Shown: positions 22,722 to 33,592, numbered from the stretch's first letter. The stretch: DNA of 64,000 bases from Prochlorococcus marinus str. MIT 9314 (GCF_000760035.1 NZ_JNAO01000012.1:124001-188000), one strand, 5' to 3'. Numbers and translations: made by a program. The notes: generated from the letters alone by a model not told the origin.

Positions 22722-23723
22722 ATGCCAATACAAATATTATGGGGTAATGATCTAAATGCTCAAAATACATTTATTCAAAAATTAATTGATAAGGAAGTAT
22801 CCAAAGAATGGAAAGAAATAAACGTAACTAATTTAAATGGAGATGATGATGAGCAAGTCAATAAAGCTTTTGATGAAGTTCTTACACCTCCTTTTGGAGA
22901 TGGATACAGAATAGTTACATTGAAAAATAATCCCATTTTTACTGCCAAAAATGAAGATCTAAGAACTAAATTTGAAAAAATTCATGACAATATACCTCAA
23001 AATACTTATTTCATTTTGCAAAATACAAAAAAACCAGACTCAAGACTAAAGAGTACTAAATTTTTACAAAAACTTATTAAAAATAATTTAGCCAAAGAAA
23101 AATCATTTTCTTTACCAGAAATTTGGGACTATGAGGGCCAAAAAAGATTTTTAGAAGATGCCGCAAATGAAATGAATATCAAAATTGATAAAAATGCAGC
23201 TGAATTAATAATTGATTCAGTTGGTAATGACAGCTTTAAACTAATAAATGAATTAGCTAAAGCTAAAACATACCTCTCTGCAATATTAAGTGATTCGAAT
23301 TCACAACTTTTTCTTAAAAGTATTGATGTAAAAAAAATATTTAGTGATCATCAATCTAATATTTTCAAAATCATTGATCTTCTCTTACAAAAAAATATTA
23401 ATGAAAGCCTCATTGAAATAAATTATTCTTTAAAGAAAGGAGAACCTGCTTTAAGACTAAATGCAGGTTTAATTAGTCAAATAAGAATTCATACCATTGT
23501 CAAGCTATCAGTTAATTCAGGTAACGATAATGCAGAAAAGATTTGTAATCTTGCAGGCATTTCTAATCCAAAACGAATTTTTTTTATTCGAAAAAAAGTC
23601 AAAAATGTATCTCAAGAATATTTAATTAATTTAATGAGTAACTTACTAGATATTGAATCATTACTAAAACAAGGTAATAATCCCATAAATGTTTTTACAG
23701 AGAAATTAATTAAATTAAGTTAA
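22722..23723 (+). CDS. holA: DNA polymerase III subunit delta
   Basis: HolA opens the beta sliding clamp as part of the clamp loader. The 333-residue protein begins MPIQILWGNDL, keeps an AAA+-like fold without a working P-loop, and shows the family strands YFILQNTKKPDSRLKSTKFL and the C-terminal helical collar with LIEINYSLKKGEPALRLNAGLISQIR. Sequence conservation in this family is low, and I rely on length and these segments. The clamp-loader partner dnaX is also in this window. lysC follows after 39 bases. Confidence 0.87.
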   Translation: MPIQILWGNDLNAQNTFIQKLIDKEVSKEWKEINVTNLNGDDDEQVNKAFDEVLTPPFGDGYRIVTLKNNPIFTAKNEDLRTKFEKIHDNIPQNTYFILQNTKKPDSRLKSTKFLQKLIKNNLAKEKSFSLPEIWDYEGQKRFLEDAANEMNIKIDKNAAELIIDSVGNDSFKLINELAKAKTYLSAILSDSNSQLFLKSIDVKKIFSDHQSNIFKIIDLLLQKNINESLIEINYSLKKGEPALRLNAGLISQIRIHTIVKLSVNSGNDNAEKICNLAGISNPKRIFFIRKKVKNVSQEYLINLMSNLLDIESLLKQGNNPINVFTEKLIKLS

Positions 23724-23762
23724 CCAAATTATAAGTTTAAGAATTTACATTATCATTTAAAT

Positions 23763-25523
23763 ATGGCTTTACTAGTAAAAAAATTTGGCGGTACTTCTGT
23801 CGGTGATATTAAAAAAATTAAAAATATTGCAAGTAGCATTTGTCAAAGTAAAGAAGCAGGGAATGAAATTGTAGTAGTTGTCTCTGCGATGGGGCAAACT
23901 ACAGATGATTTAAATTGTTTAGCGGAATCAATTAGTAAAAATCCCAATCGAAGAGAAATGGATATGCTTCTCTCAACTGGAGAGCAAGTAACCATAGCTC
24001 TTCTATCAATGGCATTAAACGAGTACGGAATACCTGCAATTTCAATGACTGGTAGCCAGGTTGGAATTATTACTGAATCAATTCATGGTAAAGCGAGAAT
24101 TCTGGATATTAAAACAGAAAGGATCCAAAATTATTTAAATCAGGGTTTTGTAGTTGTCGTAGCTGGATTTCAAGGAACAACATTAAGCCATACGGGTTCA
24201 ATGGAAATTACAACTTTGGGTAGAGGTGGTTCAGATACTTCCGCGGTAGCTTTATCAACAGCTTTAGGAGCTGAGACTTGCGAAATTTATACAGACGTTC
24301 CAGGGGTTCTTACTACTGATCCAAGGATTGTTCCTAATGCAAAACTCTTAGATGAAATTAGCTGCGAGGAAATGCTTGAACTTGCAAGCGTCGGTGCTTC
24401 AGTTCTCCATCCAAGAGCAGTAGAAATTGCTCGCAATTATGGAATTAAATTATGTGTCAAATCAAGCCAAAGTGACTCCAGTGGGACTCTCTTAGAAAGT
24501 CAAATCCAGCCTCTCCCGCTAAAAAGAGGAAGCTTAGAATTAACAAAAACAGTCAATAGTCTTGAAGTATTAGAAAACCAAGCAGTATTCAGTCTCTCAA
24601 ATATTCCTGATAGGCCTGGGATTGCTGCACAAATATTTGAAAAACTTTCAGAAGCAAGTATTAACGTAGATTTAATAATACAAGCGACAAATGATGGAAA
24701 TAAAAACGATATTACATTTACTGTTGGTGTATTAGAAGTAAAAAAGACTGCAGAACAATGTGAACTTATAACTAGTCAATTAGGGGGAGAATTTAACTTA
24801 AAAACCAACATGACAAAATTAAGTATTCAGGGAGCAGGCATTATGGGCAGACCTAGTGTTTCAGCTGATTTATTTGATACTTTATCTCAAGCGAATATAA
24901 ACGTTAGGTTAATAGCTACTAGTGAAATTAAAGTCAGCTGTGTAGTTGAAATTAATAATATACCAAAAGCTATTAGATTTGTTGCTGAGAAATTTAAGTT
25001 ATCCGATACACAAATATTTGTTAATCCAATCAATGAAAAACAAGATCAACCTGAAGTAAGAGGAATTGCATTAGATAAAAACCAAGTTCAGGTAAGCTTT
25101 CGAAAACTGCCTGATCGTCCAGGTGTAGCAGCATCGATATGTTTAGCATTAGCTGAAAATAATTTACTTATCGATACTATTGTTCAGTCTGAAAGAATTT
25201 CCACTTTTAAAACTAAAGATATTAGTCTTACAATGAATAAACAAGATAGAGAAAAAGCTAACTTAGTTTTTGAGGCCTTAACTAAAAAATTACCCGGATC
25301 ATACATTGAAGATGGCCCTGCTATAGCAAAAGTAAGTACTGTAGGAGCGGGAATGGCATTTAAGGTTGGGACGGCTGGAAAAATATTTAGAGCATTGGCT
25401 GACCAAAATATCAATATTGAAATGATTGCCACTAGTGAAATTAGGACTTCATGTATTGTCTTAGAAAAAGATTGTGACAAAGCAGTTAATGCGATTCATA
25501 ATCATTTCGAATTAGAAAAATAA
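23763..25523 (+). CDS. lysC: Aspartate kinase with four ACT domains
   Basis: Aspartate kinase starts the pathway to lysine, threonine and methionine. The 586-residue protein has the catalytic start VKKFGGTSVGD at 5-15, VVVSAMGQTTDDL, and TLGRGGSDTSAVALS. After residue 270 come two tandem ACT pairs, marked by repeated NIPDRPGIAA and KLPDRPGVAA strands and by repeated SxxGAGM/IMG and MIATSEI strands. Four ACT domains is the cyanobacterial type; the repeats suggest duplication of the usual pair and finer feedback by lysine and threonine. asd and dapA, the next steps, are about 7 kb further on. Confidence 0.96.
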   Translation: MALLVKKFGGTSVGDIKKIKNIASSICQSKEAGNEIVVVVSAMGQTTDDLNCLAESISKNPNRREMDMLLSTGEQVTIALLSMALNEYGIPAISMTGSQVGIITESIHGKARILDIKTERIQNYLNQGFVVVVAGFQGTTLSHTGSMEITTLGRGGSDTSAVALSTALGAETCEIYTDVPGVLTTDPRIVPNAKLLDEISCEEMLELASVGASVLHPRAVEIARNYGIKLCVKSSQSDSSGTLLESQIQPLPLKRGSLELTKTVNSLEVLENQAVFSLSNIPDRPGIAAQIFEKLSEASINVDLIIQATNDGNKNDITFTVGVLEVKKTAEQCELITSQLGGEFNLKTNMTKLSIQGAGIMGRPSVSADLFDTLSQANINVRLIATSEIKVSCVVEINNIPKAIRFVAEKFKLSDTQIFVNPINEKQDQPEVRGIALDKNQVQVSFRKLPDRPGVAASICLALAENNLLIDTIVQSERISTFKTKDISLTMNKQDREKANLVFEALTKKLPGSYIEDGPAIAKVSTVGAGMAFKVGTAGKIFRALADQNINIEMIATSEIRTSCIVLEKDCDKAVNAIHNHFELEK

Positions 25524-25530
25524 GTTCTTT

Positions 25531-27570
25531 TTAATTATTTCTTGCCAATTTTTGTCTTAATTTTTTGATTCTATCCCTCAAATTTGCTGCTTCTTCAAAA
25601 TTTAACTCTTTTGCAGCGTCTTTCATTTTAATTTCTAACTTTTCTATTAAGTCAGGCAATTCTTCGAGCAAACATTGATTATCACTGGAACTGAGAATTG
25701 CGTCAGTTTTGTTATTAACTATATTTATTAAATCTTTAGATAAACCACCAGCATCAAGTTTTCTGGAAAGTTCTAGAAAAGATAATATTGAATTTTCTAT
25801 TTTTTTGCCTGCAGGTTTTGGAGTAATACCATTGACTTGGTTATATTTTTTTTGAATAGTTCTTCTTCTATCAGTTTCAGATATTGCTCTTTTCATTGAA
25901 TCTGTGAAGTTATCTGCATAAAGCAAAGCAACACCTTCAACATGTCTAGCAGCTCTTCCTATTGTTTGAATCAATGACCTTTCTGCCCTCAGAAAACCTT
26001 CTTTATCAGCATCTAAAATGGCGACTAAGGATACTTCTGGAAGATCTAGTCCCTCTCTTAATAAATTAACTCCTACCAAAACATCATATTCGCCCATTCT
26101 AAGGTCTTGAATAATTTCAATTCTTTCAATTGAATGGATTTCGGAATGCAAATATCTAACTCTTACTTTATTTTCAGATAAAAAATCAGTTAGATCTTCA
26201 GCCATTCTCTTAGTAAGTGTTGTCACAAGCACTCTTTGATTCTTTTCAGCTCGAATTCTTATTTCAGATAACAGATCTTCTATTTGGCCTTCACTAGGTC
26301 TTACATCAATTACCGGGTCTAATACCCCAGTTGGTCTTATAACTTGCTCAATAAATTCACCATCACATTGATCTAATTCCCATTGGCCGGGGGTTGCACT
26401 TATAAATAATGTCTGTTTTGATTTTTCCCAAAACTCTTCACATTTTAAAGGTCTATTGTCTGCAGCACTTGGCAATCTAAAACCATGATCTATTAAAACT
26501 TTTTTTCTTGATTGATCACCGTTGTACATCGCATGAAGTTGAGGACATGTTACATGACTCTCATCAACTACCAACAACCAATCTTTGGGAAAGTAATCTA
26601 TTAAACATTCTGGCGGTGAACCTTCCTCCCTACCTGATAAATGACGAGCATAATTCTCAACTCCATTACAATAACCAACCTCTTTAAGCATTTCTAAATC
26701 ATATTTTGTACGTTGTTCTAAACGTTGAGCCTCTAATAATTTTCCTTCGTATGCAAATTTATCTAGTTGAGTTTTTAATTCACTTCTAATTGCACTTATT
26801 GCACTCTCAAGTCTTTCTTTTGGAGTTACAAAATGCTTCGCTGGGTAAACGCTAACTTGTTCCAAACTTTCAAGTATTTCTCCTGTAGTAGGGTCAACAT
26901 ATCTAATAGCCTCGACTTCATCACCAAATAACTCAATTCTTATTAATCTATCTTCATAAGCTGGACCGATTTCTAAAACATCACCTTTAATTCTGAATCT
27001 ACCTCTAGTAATTTCAATATCATTTCTAGTGTATTGATTTTCAACCAGAGACCTCAAAGAAGAACGTAGATTTATTGATTTTCCCACTTCAAATTTAACT
27101 GCAGCTTTTAAATACTCACTCGGTATACCAAGACCATAAATACAACTTATTGAGGCTACAACAATTACATCTTTTCTTTCAAATAATGAGCGTGTTGCAG
27201 AATGCCTAAGCATATCTATTTCTTCATTAATTGAAGCAGTTTTGGCTATGTAAGTATCACTTACAGGTACATAAGCTTCAGGTTGGTAATAATCGTAGTA
27301 AGAAATGAAGTACTCAACAGCATTTTTTGGAAAAAATTCCCTTAATTCATTACATAGTTGTGCAGCCAACGTTTTGTTATGGGCTAAAACAAGTGCTGGC
27401 CTTCCTGTTTGTTGAATTACATTGGCAATGGTAAATGTTTTTCCAGTTCCAGTAGCTCCTAAAAGAGTCTGAAACTGTTTACCATTATTTACGCCTTTAA
27501 CTAATTTTTTAATAGCTTCTGGTTGATCTCCATTTGGTTCGTAAGGAGCTTGAAGCTTATAGTTGTTCAT
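25531..27570 (-). CDS. uvrB: Excinuclease ABC subunit B
   Basis: UvrB is the damage-verifying helicase-like subunit of nucleotide excision repair. I take the ATG at 27570; a TTG lies one codon upstream. The 679-residue protein has Walker A GATGTGKT at about 38-45, the beta-hairpin segment [44 protein letters not shown] and QTIGRAARH of helicase motifs V and VI. A C-terminal UVR motif ([19 protein letters not shown]) serves UvrC contact. It is convergent with lysC (gap of seven bases) and follows ycf23 on the same strand. Confidence 0.97.
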   Translation of the reverse strand: MNNYKLQAPYEPNGDQPEAIKKLVKGVNNGKQFQTLLGATGTGKTFTIANVIQQTGRPALVLAHNKTLAAQLCNELREFFPKNAVEYFISYYDYYQPEAYVPVSDTYIAKTASINEEIDMLRHSATRSLFERKDVIVVASISCIYGLGIPSEYLKAAVKFEVGKSINLRSSLRSLVENQYTRNDIEITRGRFRIKGDVLEIGPAYEDRLIRIELFGDEVEAIRYVDPTTGEILESLEQVSVYPAKHFVTPKERLESAISAIRSELKTQLDKFAYEGKLLEAQRLEQRTKYDLEMLKEVGYCNGVENYARHLSGREEGSPPECLIDYFPKDWLLVVDESHVTCPQLHAMYNGDQSRKKVLIDHGFRLPSAADNRPLKCEEFWEKSKQTLFISATPGQWELDQCDGEFIEQVIRPTGVLDPVIDVRPSEGQIEDLLSEIRIRAEKNQRVLVTTLTKRMAEDLTDFLSENKVRVRYLHSEIHSIERIEIIQDLRMGEYDVLVGVNLLREGLDLPEVSLVAILDADKEGFLRAERSLIQTIGRAARHVEGVALLYADNFTDSMKRAISETDRRRTIQKKYNQVNGITPKPAGKKIENSILSFLELSRKLDAGGLSKDLINIVNNKTDAILSSSDNQCLLEELPDLIEKLEIKMKDAAKELNFEEAANLRDRIKKLRQKLARNN

Positions 27571-27599
27571 CAAGCTAGGAGTTAAAGGATGTTGCTATA

Positions 27600-28376
27600 C
27601 TAAGAAATTTTTTCTCCAATTATTGAATTTTTCAAAGATTCTTTTAGTCCCCTAACAACCGCAATCATTGATATTAAATCATCTAATTTATTAACCACCG
27701 ATCCAACCCCAACTGCTGAGGCTCCAGAAGATATTGCTAGTGGACAAGTTACTTGGCTTAATCCAGAGGCACTCATGATTGGTATATTCAGAGATTGTTT
27801 CTTAAATTCTTGATGAATAGCATAGGTAGATGCAAGAGTTGGTACTGATTTTTCAAAAAAACCTTGAATTCCTGGAGAGTAAGGAGTAGAACTGGTACCA
27901 CCTTCTGTTTGAATAATATCAACGCCTTCTTCCACTAGCTTTACAGCAAGATCAACTTGTTTATCAATAGGCATAGTATGAGGAACAGTTACTGATAAAG
28001 GAAAATTAGGCAATAAATCCCTCGTCTCTTTTGTAATGTTTAAAACTTTTTTATCTGAAAAATGAATGCCTTTTTCATAAAAAGTATCGTAATTTCCTAT
28101 CTCAATTAATGATGCTCCTGCTTTTACACAATCTTGAAAAGATCGAGGCACTACTGAACTAACACAAACTGGTAGTGTTGAATTCTTAAGTGCTAAATCA
28201 ACGAGTTCGGGTTTACAAGCAATATCGACAAGATCTGCACCTCCTAATGAAGCAGCCTCAACAATTATTTTCACAGACTGAACATCGAAATTATTCAATC
28301 CTGAAATAACTTTGAGTAAGGATTTGCTTCTTAACTCTTCTTTGATTTTTTGTGGCAAAAGATTAATCAGACTCAT
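27600..28376 (-). CDS. ycf23: Ycf23 / DUF561 family TIM-barrel protein
   Basis: A 258-residue protein, taking the ATG at 28376 (MSLINLLPQKIKEEL). An upstream in-frame ATG would add 18 residues without clear conservation. It matches the Ycf23 family, which is encoded in many algal plastids and in cyanobacteria. The alternating strands and helices and the segments GGADLVDIACKP, LPVCVSSVVP, ASLIEIGNYDTFY, EEGVDIIQTEGG, IMSASGLS and GASAVGVGSVVN indicate a phosphate-binding TIM barrel of the ThiG or nitronate-monooxygenase kind. The biochemical role is not established. It is divergent from tilS. Confidence 0.85.
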   Translation of the reverse strand: MSLINLLPQKIKEELRSKSLLKVISGLNNFDVQSVKIIVEAASLGGADLVDIACKPELVDLALKNSTLPVCVSSVVPRSFQDCVKAGASLIEIGNYDTFYEKGIHFSDKKVLNITKETRDLLPNFPLSVTVPHTMPIDKQVDLAVKLVEEGVDIIQTEGGTSSTPYSPGIQGFFEKSVPTLASTYAIHQEFKKQSLNIPIMSASGLSQVTCPLAISSGASAVGVGSVVNKLDDLISMIAVVRGLKESLKNSIIGEKIS

Positions 28377-28461
28377 TGACTTAATGAATTTATTACCCGA
28401 TTGTGACATTGTTTTAGTAAAACAGTGCATTTTTTAAAAAATATTATCTGAGCAACACAAA

Positions 28462-29472
28462 ATGACTGATAAAAAATTAAGTCAGAAAAATTGGTCATCA
28501 TGGCATCATAAGCTTCATAAGGAGATTCTTGCCAAAAAAATATTAATTCCCAAAGAATCCAATATTTTAATAAGTGTTTCGGGGGGTCAAGACTCAATGG
28601 CCTTATTAACCCTAATTAATGACCTAAAAAAACTACATAATTGGTCCATTAGTGTTTGGCATGGTGATCATCAGTGGCACGAAAAATCATCACTTTATGC
28701 TCTTGAATTAAAAGATTATTGCGAAGATAAAAATATTTCATTCTCTTTTGATCAAGCAAATAAAGAAGGTATTTCTTCAGAAGAAAAAGCACGAGAATGG
28801 AGATATAAAAAATTATGTGAAAGAGCCAAAACTTTATTAAATAAAAACCAGGAAAAACATAATATTTATTTGCTAACTGGTCACACGAGTAGTGATAATG
28901 CAGAAACATTTATCCTCAATTTATCTAGAGGAAGCAATTTTGCAGGTCTGAGTAATATTGAGAGTAAAAGATTAATAGAAAATCAAATTTATTTAATAAG
29001 ACCAATATTAATTTTCAGTAGGGAAGATACAAAACAATTTTGCAATGAAATGAAGATTCCAGTTTGGGAAGATCCTACAAATTCAGATCTTAAATTAAAA
29101 AGAAATTTAGTAAGAAAAAAAATTATTCCTACCTTAGAAGTCATCTATCCTGGTTGTTCTGAGAGGATAAATAATTTTTCCCAAAAAATGAGCAAATACA
29201 ATAATGAACGTAATGATCTAAGTGAACTAGCATATTTTTATTGTAAAGATGTTAAAGGTATCGATAGGAATCTCCTAAATGGTATGTGTATTGAAGCGAG
29301 GTGCACAATTTTAAATAGATTTTTAAAAGAAATATCTCCAAAGCAATGTAGTTCTAAAAATCTGACAAAATTAGCAACTTCAATTTATGAAAAAAATAAA
29401 GGTCAAATTAATCTGCAAGAGTTTTTAAAAATTGTTTGGGATAAAAACTATATAAATTTTGAAAAAAGTTAA
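28462..29472 (+). CDS. tilS: tRNA(Ile)-lysidine synthetase
   Basis: TilS changes C34 of the AUA-reading tRNA-Ile to lysidine. The 336-residue protein has the PP-loop SGGQDS at 40-45, the HGDHQWHEKS segment, ISSEEKAREWRYKKL, and LLTGHTSSDNAETFILNLSRG with the ATP-binding HxxDQxET equivalent here as HTSSDNAET. It is about 100 residues shorter than E. coli TilS and lacks a clear C-terminal TilS-C domain, as in other compact cyanobacterial forms. It overlaps the convergent rnj stop by four bases. Confidence 0.93.
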   Translation: MTDKKLSQKNWSSWHHKLHKEILAKKILIPKESNILISVSGGQDSMALLTLINDLKKLHNWSISVWHGDHQWHEKSSLYALELKDYCEDKNISFSFDQANKEGISSEEKAREWRYKKLCERAKTLLNKNQEKHNIYLLTGHTSSDNAETFILNLSRGSNFAGLSNIESKRLIENQIYLIRPILIFSREDTKQFCNEMKIPVWEDPTNSDLKLKRNLVRKKIIPTLEVIYPGCSERINNFSQKMSKYNNERNDLSELAYFYCKDVKGIDRNLLNGMCIEARCTILNRFLKEISPKQCSSKNLTKLATSIYEKNKGQINLQEFLKIVWDKNYINFEKS

Positions 29473-31457
29473 GATGTTACAGCAGATCTTCTTCTTCTTG
29501 TTCTACCTTCAAATGAATCTTCTGTAGCAGTCTCAGCTGATGGATTCTGTGATACTTTTGAACTTTTTTGGGAATTTTGTGGGTTATTTGAACTATTAGG
29601 ATGACTATTATTGTTTGATTTCTTATGGAAATTATTATTATTTCTATTTCTATTGGAGAAATTTTGCTCTTCTGTAATCTTTGGAATATAAGCACGAGTT
29701 CCACTTGGAGCAGGTTGAACTAAACACAAAATAAGTGGTTCAACTTGTAATTCTCTTCTCATTCTTCTCGATAAACCATTTTCAATTTCTCTTTGTACAC
29801 CAATCCAATCTACCTCAAAATTATTCGGCCCAGTTTGTCTGGATAATTGTTTCCATCTATTTTCTAAGACCCAGCTTATTTCTCGTTCTGTCCACATAGA
29901 CATTTTTCTTGGCTCTGCAGTAGTAACAACTCCTCTCAAATTAACTCTAGGAGGCGCAACCATCTTCCCATCTGTACTAATAGGAGCTAAAACAGTTACT
30001 ACACCATCCCCAGCTAATTGCTGCCTTTCCTTTAATACTCGAGCGTCTACAATCCCATTTCGTGAGTTATCAAGCAGTTCAACACCAGCTTTTACAGGAT
30101 CACCCTTTTGAATAGAATTAGGTGTTAACTCAACTACATCTCCATTTTCAATAATTAAGATATTGTCCTTTGGAACCCCCATAGTTTGTGCACTCTTCCC
30201 ATGACAAACAAGCATTCTATGTTCTCCATGAACAGGAACAAAAAACTTAGGTTTTGCGAGTGCCAACATTAACTTTTGATCTTCTTGAAAACCATGACCA
30301 GAAACATGAATATTCTCACCCTTTCCATAAACAACCTTTGCTCCGAGTTTCATTAATCTATCTATTGTATTAACAACAGAAATAGTATTACCAGGAATTG
30401 GGCTAGCTGAAAATATTACAGTATCAGTAGTCTTAAGCCGAACATGTTGATGTTCACCACGAGAGATTCTGCTTAACGCTGCTAGGGGTTCTCCTTGACT
30501 ACCCGTCATTAATAATAAGGTCTCCCTATCTGGCAAATCTCTAATTTGCTTGATAGGAACAAACAAATCATCTGGGCATTTCATATAACCAATATCTCTT
30601 GCCTTAGCAATAACATTTATCATCGATCTACCTAACAAACCGACCTTTCTTCCATGTTTCATGGCCAATTCTAAGATCATTGTCACTCTATGCACAGAAC
30701 TAGCAAAAGTGGTGAGGATAACTCGTTCTTTTGCCTCTGCAATATGTTTTTCTAAAGAGGGATAGATAGTCTTCTCAGAAGGACAAAAACCTGGAACTTC
30801 GGCATTAGTAGAATCACTGAACATGCATAAAACACCCTTCTCTCCGTAATGCACCATTCTTTCAATATCAAATTGCTCTCCATCTACTGGCATATGATCA
30901 AACTTAAAATCTCCCGTAAAAATAATTGTGCCAACAGGTGTTGTAACTGCTAAAGAAAAGCTATCGCAAATAGAATGGGTATTTCGAATAAATTCAACAG
31001 AAAAATGTTGTCCTACTTTTACAACATCTCTAGGATTTACTGTCTGTATAGTTGTTCTATCAGATACCCCTGCTTCCTCCATTTTTCCTCTAAGCATTGA
31101 CATTGCAAGTCTTGGGCCATAAATAATGGGAATATTAAAATGCTTTAGATGATGAGAAATACCTCCAATGTGATCTTCATGCCCGTGAGTGACAATCATT
31201 CCTTTTATTCTTCTTTGATTTTCTTTTAAAAAAGTTGTATCAGGCATAACAACGTTGACGCCATGCATACCATCAGATGGGAAAGCTAGGCCAGCATCAA
31301 CAAGCATTAATTCATCACCATATTCAAAAACGCAAGTGTTTTTTCCTATTTCATGTAATCCTCCAAGAGGTATTACCCGTAGAGCTGGAGTATTACTTTT
31401 AGATCTAGATGAATCATGAGTAGATCTATTTACAGTTGAATTTGTACTTGATTGCAT
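29469..31457 (-). CDS. rnj: Ribonuclease J
   Basis: RNase J is a metallo-beta-lactamase/beta-CASP nuclease with endo- and 5'-exonuclease activity in mRNA decay and rRNA maturation. The 662-residue protein has the zinc motif HGHEDH at 91-96, FTGDFKFDH, SDSTNAE, LLMTGSQGEP, and HVSGHGFQEDQKL of the beta-CASP region. After about residue 595 the tail is low complexity, rich in Asn and Ser and ending in a basic RTRRRR patch. The N-terminal 25 residues are also Ser/Thr-rich. It ends the asd-dapA-rnj run, about 80 bases after dapA. Confidence 0.95.
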   Translation of the reverse strand: MQSSTNSTVNRSTHDSSRSKSNTPALRVIPLGGLHEIGKNTCVFEYGDELMLVDAGLAFPSDGMHGVNVVMPDTTFLKENQRRIKGMIVTHGHEDHIGGISHHLKHFNIPIIYGPRLAMSMLRGKMEEAGVSDRTTIQTVNPRDVVKVGQHFSVEFIRNTHSICDSFSLAVTTPVGTIIFTGDFKFDHMPVDGEQFDIERMVHYGEKGVLCMFSDSTNAEVPGFCPSEKTIYPSLEKHIAEAKERVILTTFASSVHRVTMILELAMKHGRKVGLLGRSMINVIAKARDIGYMKCPDDLFVPIKQIRDLPDRETLLLMTGSQGEPLAALSRISRGEHQHVRLKTTDTVIFSASPIPGNTISVVNTIDRLMKLGAKVVYGKGENIHVSGHGFQEDQKLMLALAKPKFFVPVHGEHRMLVCHGKSAQTMGVPKDNILIIENGDVVELTPNSIQKGDPVKAGVELLDNSRNGIVDARVLKERQQLAGDGVVTVLAPISTDGKMVAPPRVNLRGVVTTAEPRKMSMWTEREISWVLENRWKQLSRQTGPNNFEVDWIGVQREIENGLSRRMRRELQVEPLILCLVQPAPSGTRAYIPKITEEQNFSNRNRNNNNFHKKSNNNSHPNSSNNPQNSQKSSKVSQNPSAETATEDSFEGRTRRRRSAVTS

Positions 31458-31537
31458 AATTTTGAAATTTATGAAGGCCTGCTTGTAATCAAATAAGGTT
31501 TATTTAAATTTAATTATCAAGTTAAATATAATCCCTA

Positions 31538-32440
31538 TTATAGGGAATTCAGGATAAAAGATAGTTGCTTTTTCATGTCATTGTTTAAAGGTGACAAAGG
31601 ACTCCTAGGATTACCTACATCCCATCCCGATAGCTCCAAAGCAGCTTTAATTGGGATTGGATTAGTAGTCATAAAGAGTGCTTTGAAAAGAGGCTGAAGT
31701 TTTTCATGAATAGCAAGAGCATTGGAAACCTTTCCACTTTGAAAAGAATGAATCATCTCTTTCAATTGCAATCCAACTAAATGACTTGCAACACTTACTA
31801 CTCCTACAGCACCTACCGATAACATTGGAAGCAACAATGAATCGTCGCCACTATATACAGAGAGTTCGGAGCCACAAATAGCCCTTAATTCTGTTACTTC
31901 CTCTATTCTACCGCTTGCAGCTTTAATACTGAGAATATTTGAGAAATCCATAAGTTTCTTCACAGTATCAGGTAATAAATTGCATCCAGTCCTGCCAGGA
32001 ATGTTGTAGAGCATAAGAGGTAAATCCTTTGCAGATTTAGCTATAGAACTGAAATGTTTATAAAGACCTTCTTGAGGGGGCTTATTGTAATAAGGAACAA
32101 CGACCAAAGCACCGTCGGCACCAGAATCGTAAGCTTTTTTTGTAGCTTCCACAGCTTCGCTTGTACAATTACTACCAGTGCCAACTATTACTTTACAGCT
32201 TGCATCTAAAGATCCTTTTACCGCAATAAATAAATCATGCTGTTCCGCCCATGAAAGAGTCGGAGATTCTCCAGTAGTACCGCACAACACAATTCCATCG
32301 GAACCGTTCTCAAAAAGATAATTTGAAAGTTTTATAGCTAGTTCATAATCTACATCTCCATTCTCAGTGAATGGAGTAACCATTGCAGTCAATATTCTTC
32401 CAAATAGTGGATTATTACACTCAGTTTTGTCTGTAATCAT
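31538..32440 (-). CDS. dapA: 4-hydroxy-tetrahydrodipicolinate synthase
   Basis: DapA condenses pyruvate with aspartate semialdehyde, the first step committed to lysine and diaminopimelate. The 300-residue TIM barrel has GTTGE at 54-58, Tyr145 and Arg150 in YNIPGRTG, and the Schiff-base Lys173 in SIKAASG. The first 10 residues are a short extension before [11 protein letters not shown]. Its ATG overlaps the asd stop by four bases (ATGA), so the two consecutive enzymes are translationally coupled. Confidence 0.97.
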   Translation of the reverse strand: MITDKTECNNPLFGRILTAMVTPFTENGDVDYELAIKLSNYLFENGSDGIVLCGTTGESPTLSWAEQHDLFIAVKGSLDASCKVIVGTGSNCTSEAVEATKKAYDSGADGALVVVPYYNKPPQEGLYKHFSSIAKSAKDLPLMLYNIPGRTGCNLLPDTVKKLMDFSNILSIKAASGRIEEVTELRAICGSELSVYSGDDSLLLPMLSVGAVGVVSVASHLVGLQLKEMIHSFQSGKVSNALAIHEKLQPLFKALFMTTNPIPIKAALELSGWDVGNPRSPLSPLNNDMKKQLSFILNSL

Positions 32441-33468
32441 TTTTTTGGAATTAATAACTCAGCTATTTGAACAGCATTCAAAGCTGCTCCTTTTCTTATT
32501 TGATCTCCACATAACCATAATTCTAATCCATGAGGCTGACTTATATCAGTTCTTAGCCTGCCAACAGCAACATTATCCCTTCCCATAACGTCATTTGGCA
32601 TAGGAAATCTATTATTTTTGTAATCCTCAATAACTTCAATTCCAGGAGATTGTTTTAATTCTTCAAGAGCATCTTTAGGCTCAACTACATCGGCAAATTC
32701 AATATTGATCGATTCAGAGTGTGCTCTCAGTACTGGGACTCGAACACATGTAGCAGAGAGCTTTAAATCAGCAATATTTAATATTTTCCTTGTCTCATTA
32801 ACCATTTTCATCTCTTCTTCGCAGTAATTATTTAAAAGCATAGGGGAATTATGCAAAAACAAATTAAAAGCAAGGGAGTATGGCAAAACTTTACTTTTTT
32901 GAGGATTTCCTTGAAGATATTGTTCAGTTAAAAGTTTTAGTTCCTCCATCGCCAGTTGGCCTGCACCACTGACAGATTGATATGTTGAGACAATAACTCT
33001 TTGAATAGTCGAAAGTTTGTTTAATGGAGCTAAAACTAATGTCAACAAAATGGTAGTGCAGTTTGGATTCGCTATTACCCCATCATGATTAAGTACGTCA
33101 CTAGCATTAACTTCAGGGACTATAAGAGGGACGTTCTTATCTAATCTGAAAGCACTTGAATTATCTATCAATAAAGCATTTTGATCAATAATGGTAGACA
33201 ACCATTTTTTTGAAATACTTCCGCCAGCTGAAGCCAAAACTAAATCAAGATTCTTAAATTCTTCCTTAGTTGTTTTTTTTGTAACTAATTCTTCATCTTT
33301 CCAAATAATTTTTTTTCCTTCTGACCGCTCTGATGCAAGCAAGACCAATTCTGATATTGGGAAATCACGTTGTTCAAGAATTTTTAGCAATTCAGATCCC
33401 ACAGCACCTGAAGAACCTAAAACAGCAACTTTTAATGGCCTATTAGGCAAATACGGAGATTGTCTCAC
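32437..33468 (-). CDS. asd: Aspartate-semialdehyde dehydrogenase
   Basis: Asd reduces aspartyl phosphate to aspartate semialdehyde, the substrate of DapA. The 343-residue protein has the NADP motif GSSGAVG at 18-24, DNSSAFR at 102-108 and the catalytic Cys137 in NPNCTT. The C-terminal VGRLRTD and [20 protein letters not shown] segments, cited here in two parts, complete the active site. The start is GTG at 33468. It opens the asd-dapA-rnj run and is divergent from tig over 124 bases. Confidence 0.97.
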   Translation of the reverse strand: MRQSPYLPNRPLKVAVLGSSGAVGSELLKILEQRDFPISELVLLASERSEGKKIIWKDEELVTKKTTKEEFKNLDLVLASAGGSISKKWLSTIIDQNALLIDNSSAFRLDKNVPLIVPEVNASDVLNHDGVIANPNCTTILLTLVLAPLNKLSTIQRVIVSTYQSVSGAGQLAMEELKLLTEQYLQGNPQKSKVLPYSLAFNLFLHNSPMLLNNYCEEEMKMVNETRKILNIADLKLSATCVRVPVLRAHSESINIEFADVVEPKDALEELKQSPGIEVIEDYKNNRFPMPNDVMGRDNVAVGRLRTDISQPHGLELWLCGDQIRKGAALNAVQIAELLIPKK

Positions 33469-33539
33469 ACTTTAAAATGATTTTTATAAATAGATTGACT
33501 ATTTTTTTTACTTTATCAAAAAATTAACTTTCAAGGAAA

Positions 33540-33552
33540 TCACATAATGTGA
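33540..33552. promoter_or_regulatory. 13-base perfect palindrome upstream of tig
   Basis: TCACAT-A-ATGTGA reads the same on both strands. It lies about 20 bases before a TATAGT -10-like box at 33571-33576 and 41 bases before the tig ATG, in the asd/tig divergent spacer. The position suits an operator or activator site. The half-site TGTGA is shared with CRP/NtcA-type sites, but the arms are arranged with only three bases between the TCACA and TGTGA arms, unlike TGTGA-N6-TCACA, so no regulator is named. Confidence 0.35.
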
Positions 33553-33570
33553 AATAATTAAGATTCGACT

Positions 33571-33576
33571 TATAGT
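33571..33576 (+). promoter_or_regulatory. tig: Candidate -10 box for tig
   Basis: TATAGT lies 16 bases upstream of the tig ATG, which would give a leader of about ten bases. There is no good TTGACA at the right distance, and the palindrome at 33540-33552 overlaps the -35 region. The call is tentative. Confidence 0.3.
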
Positions 33577-33592
33577 AATAACTTAGAAAAAC

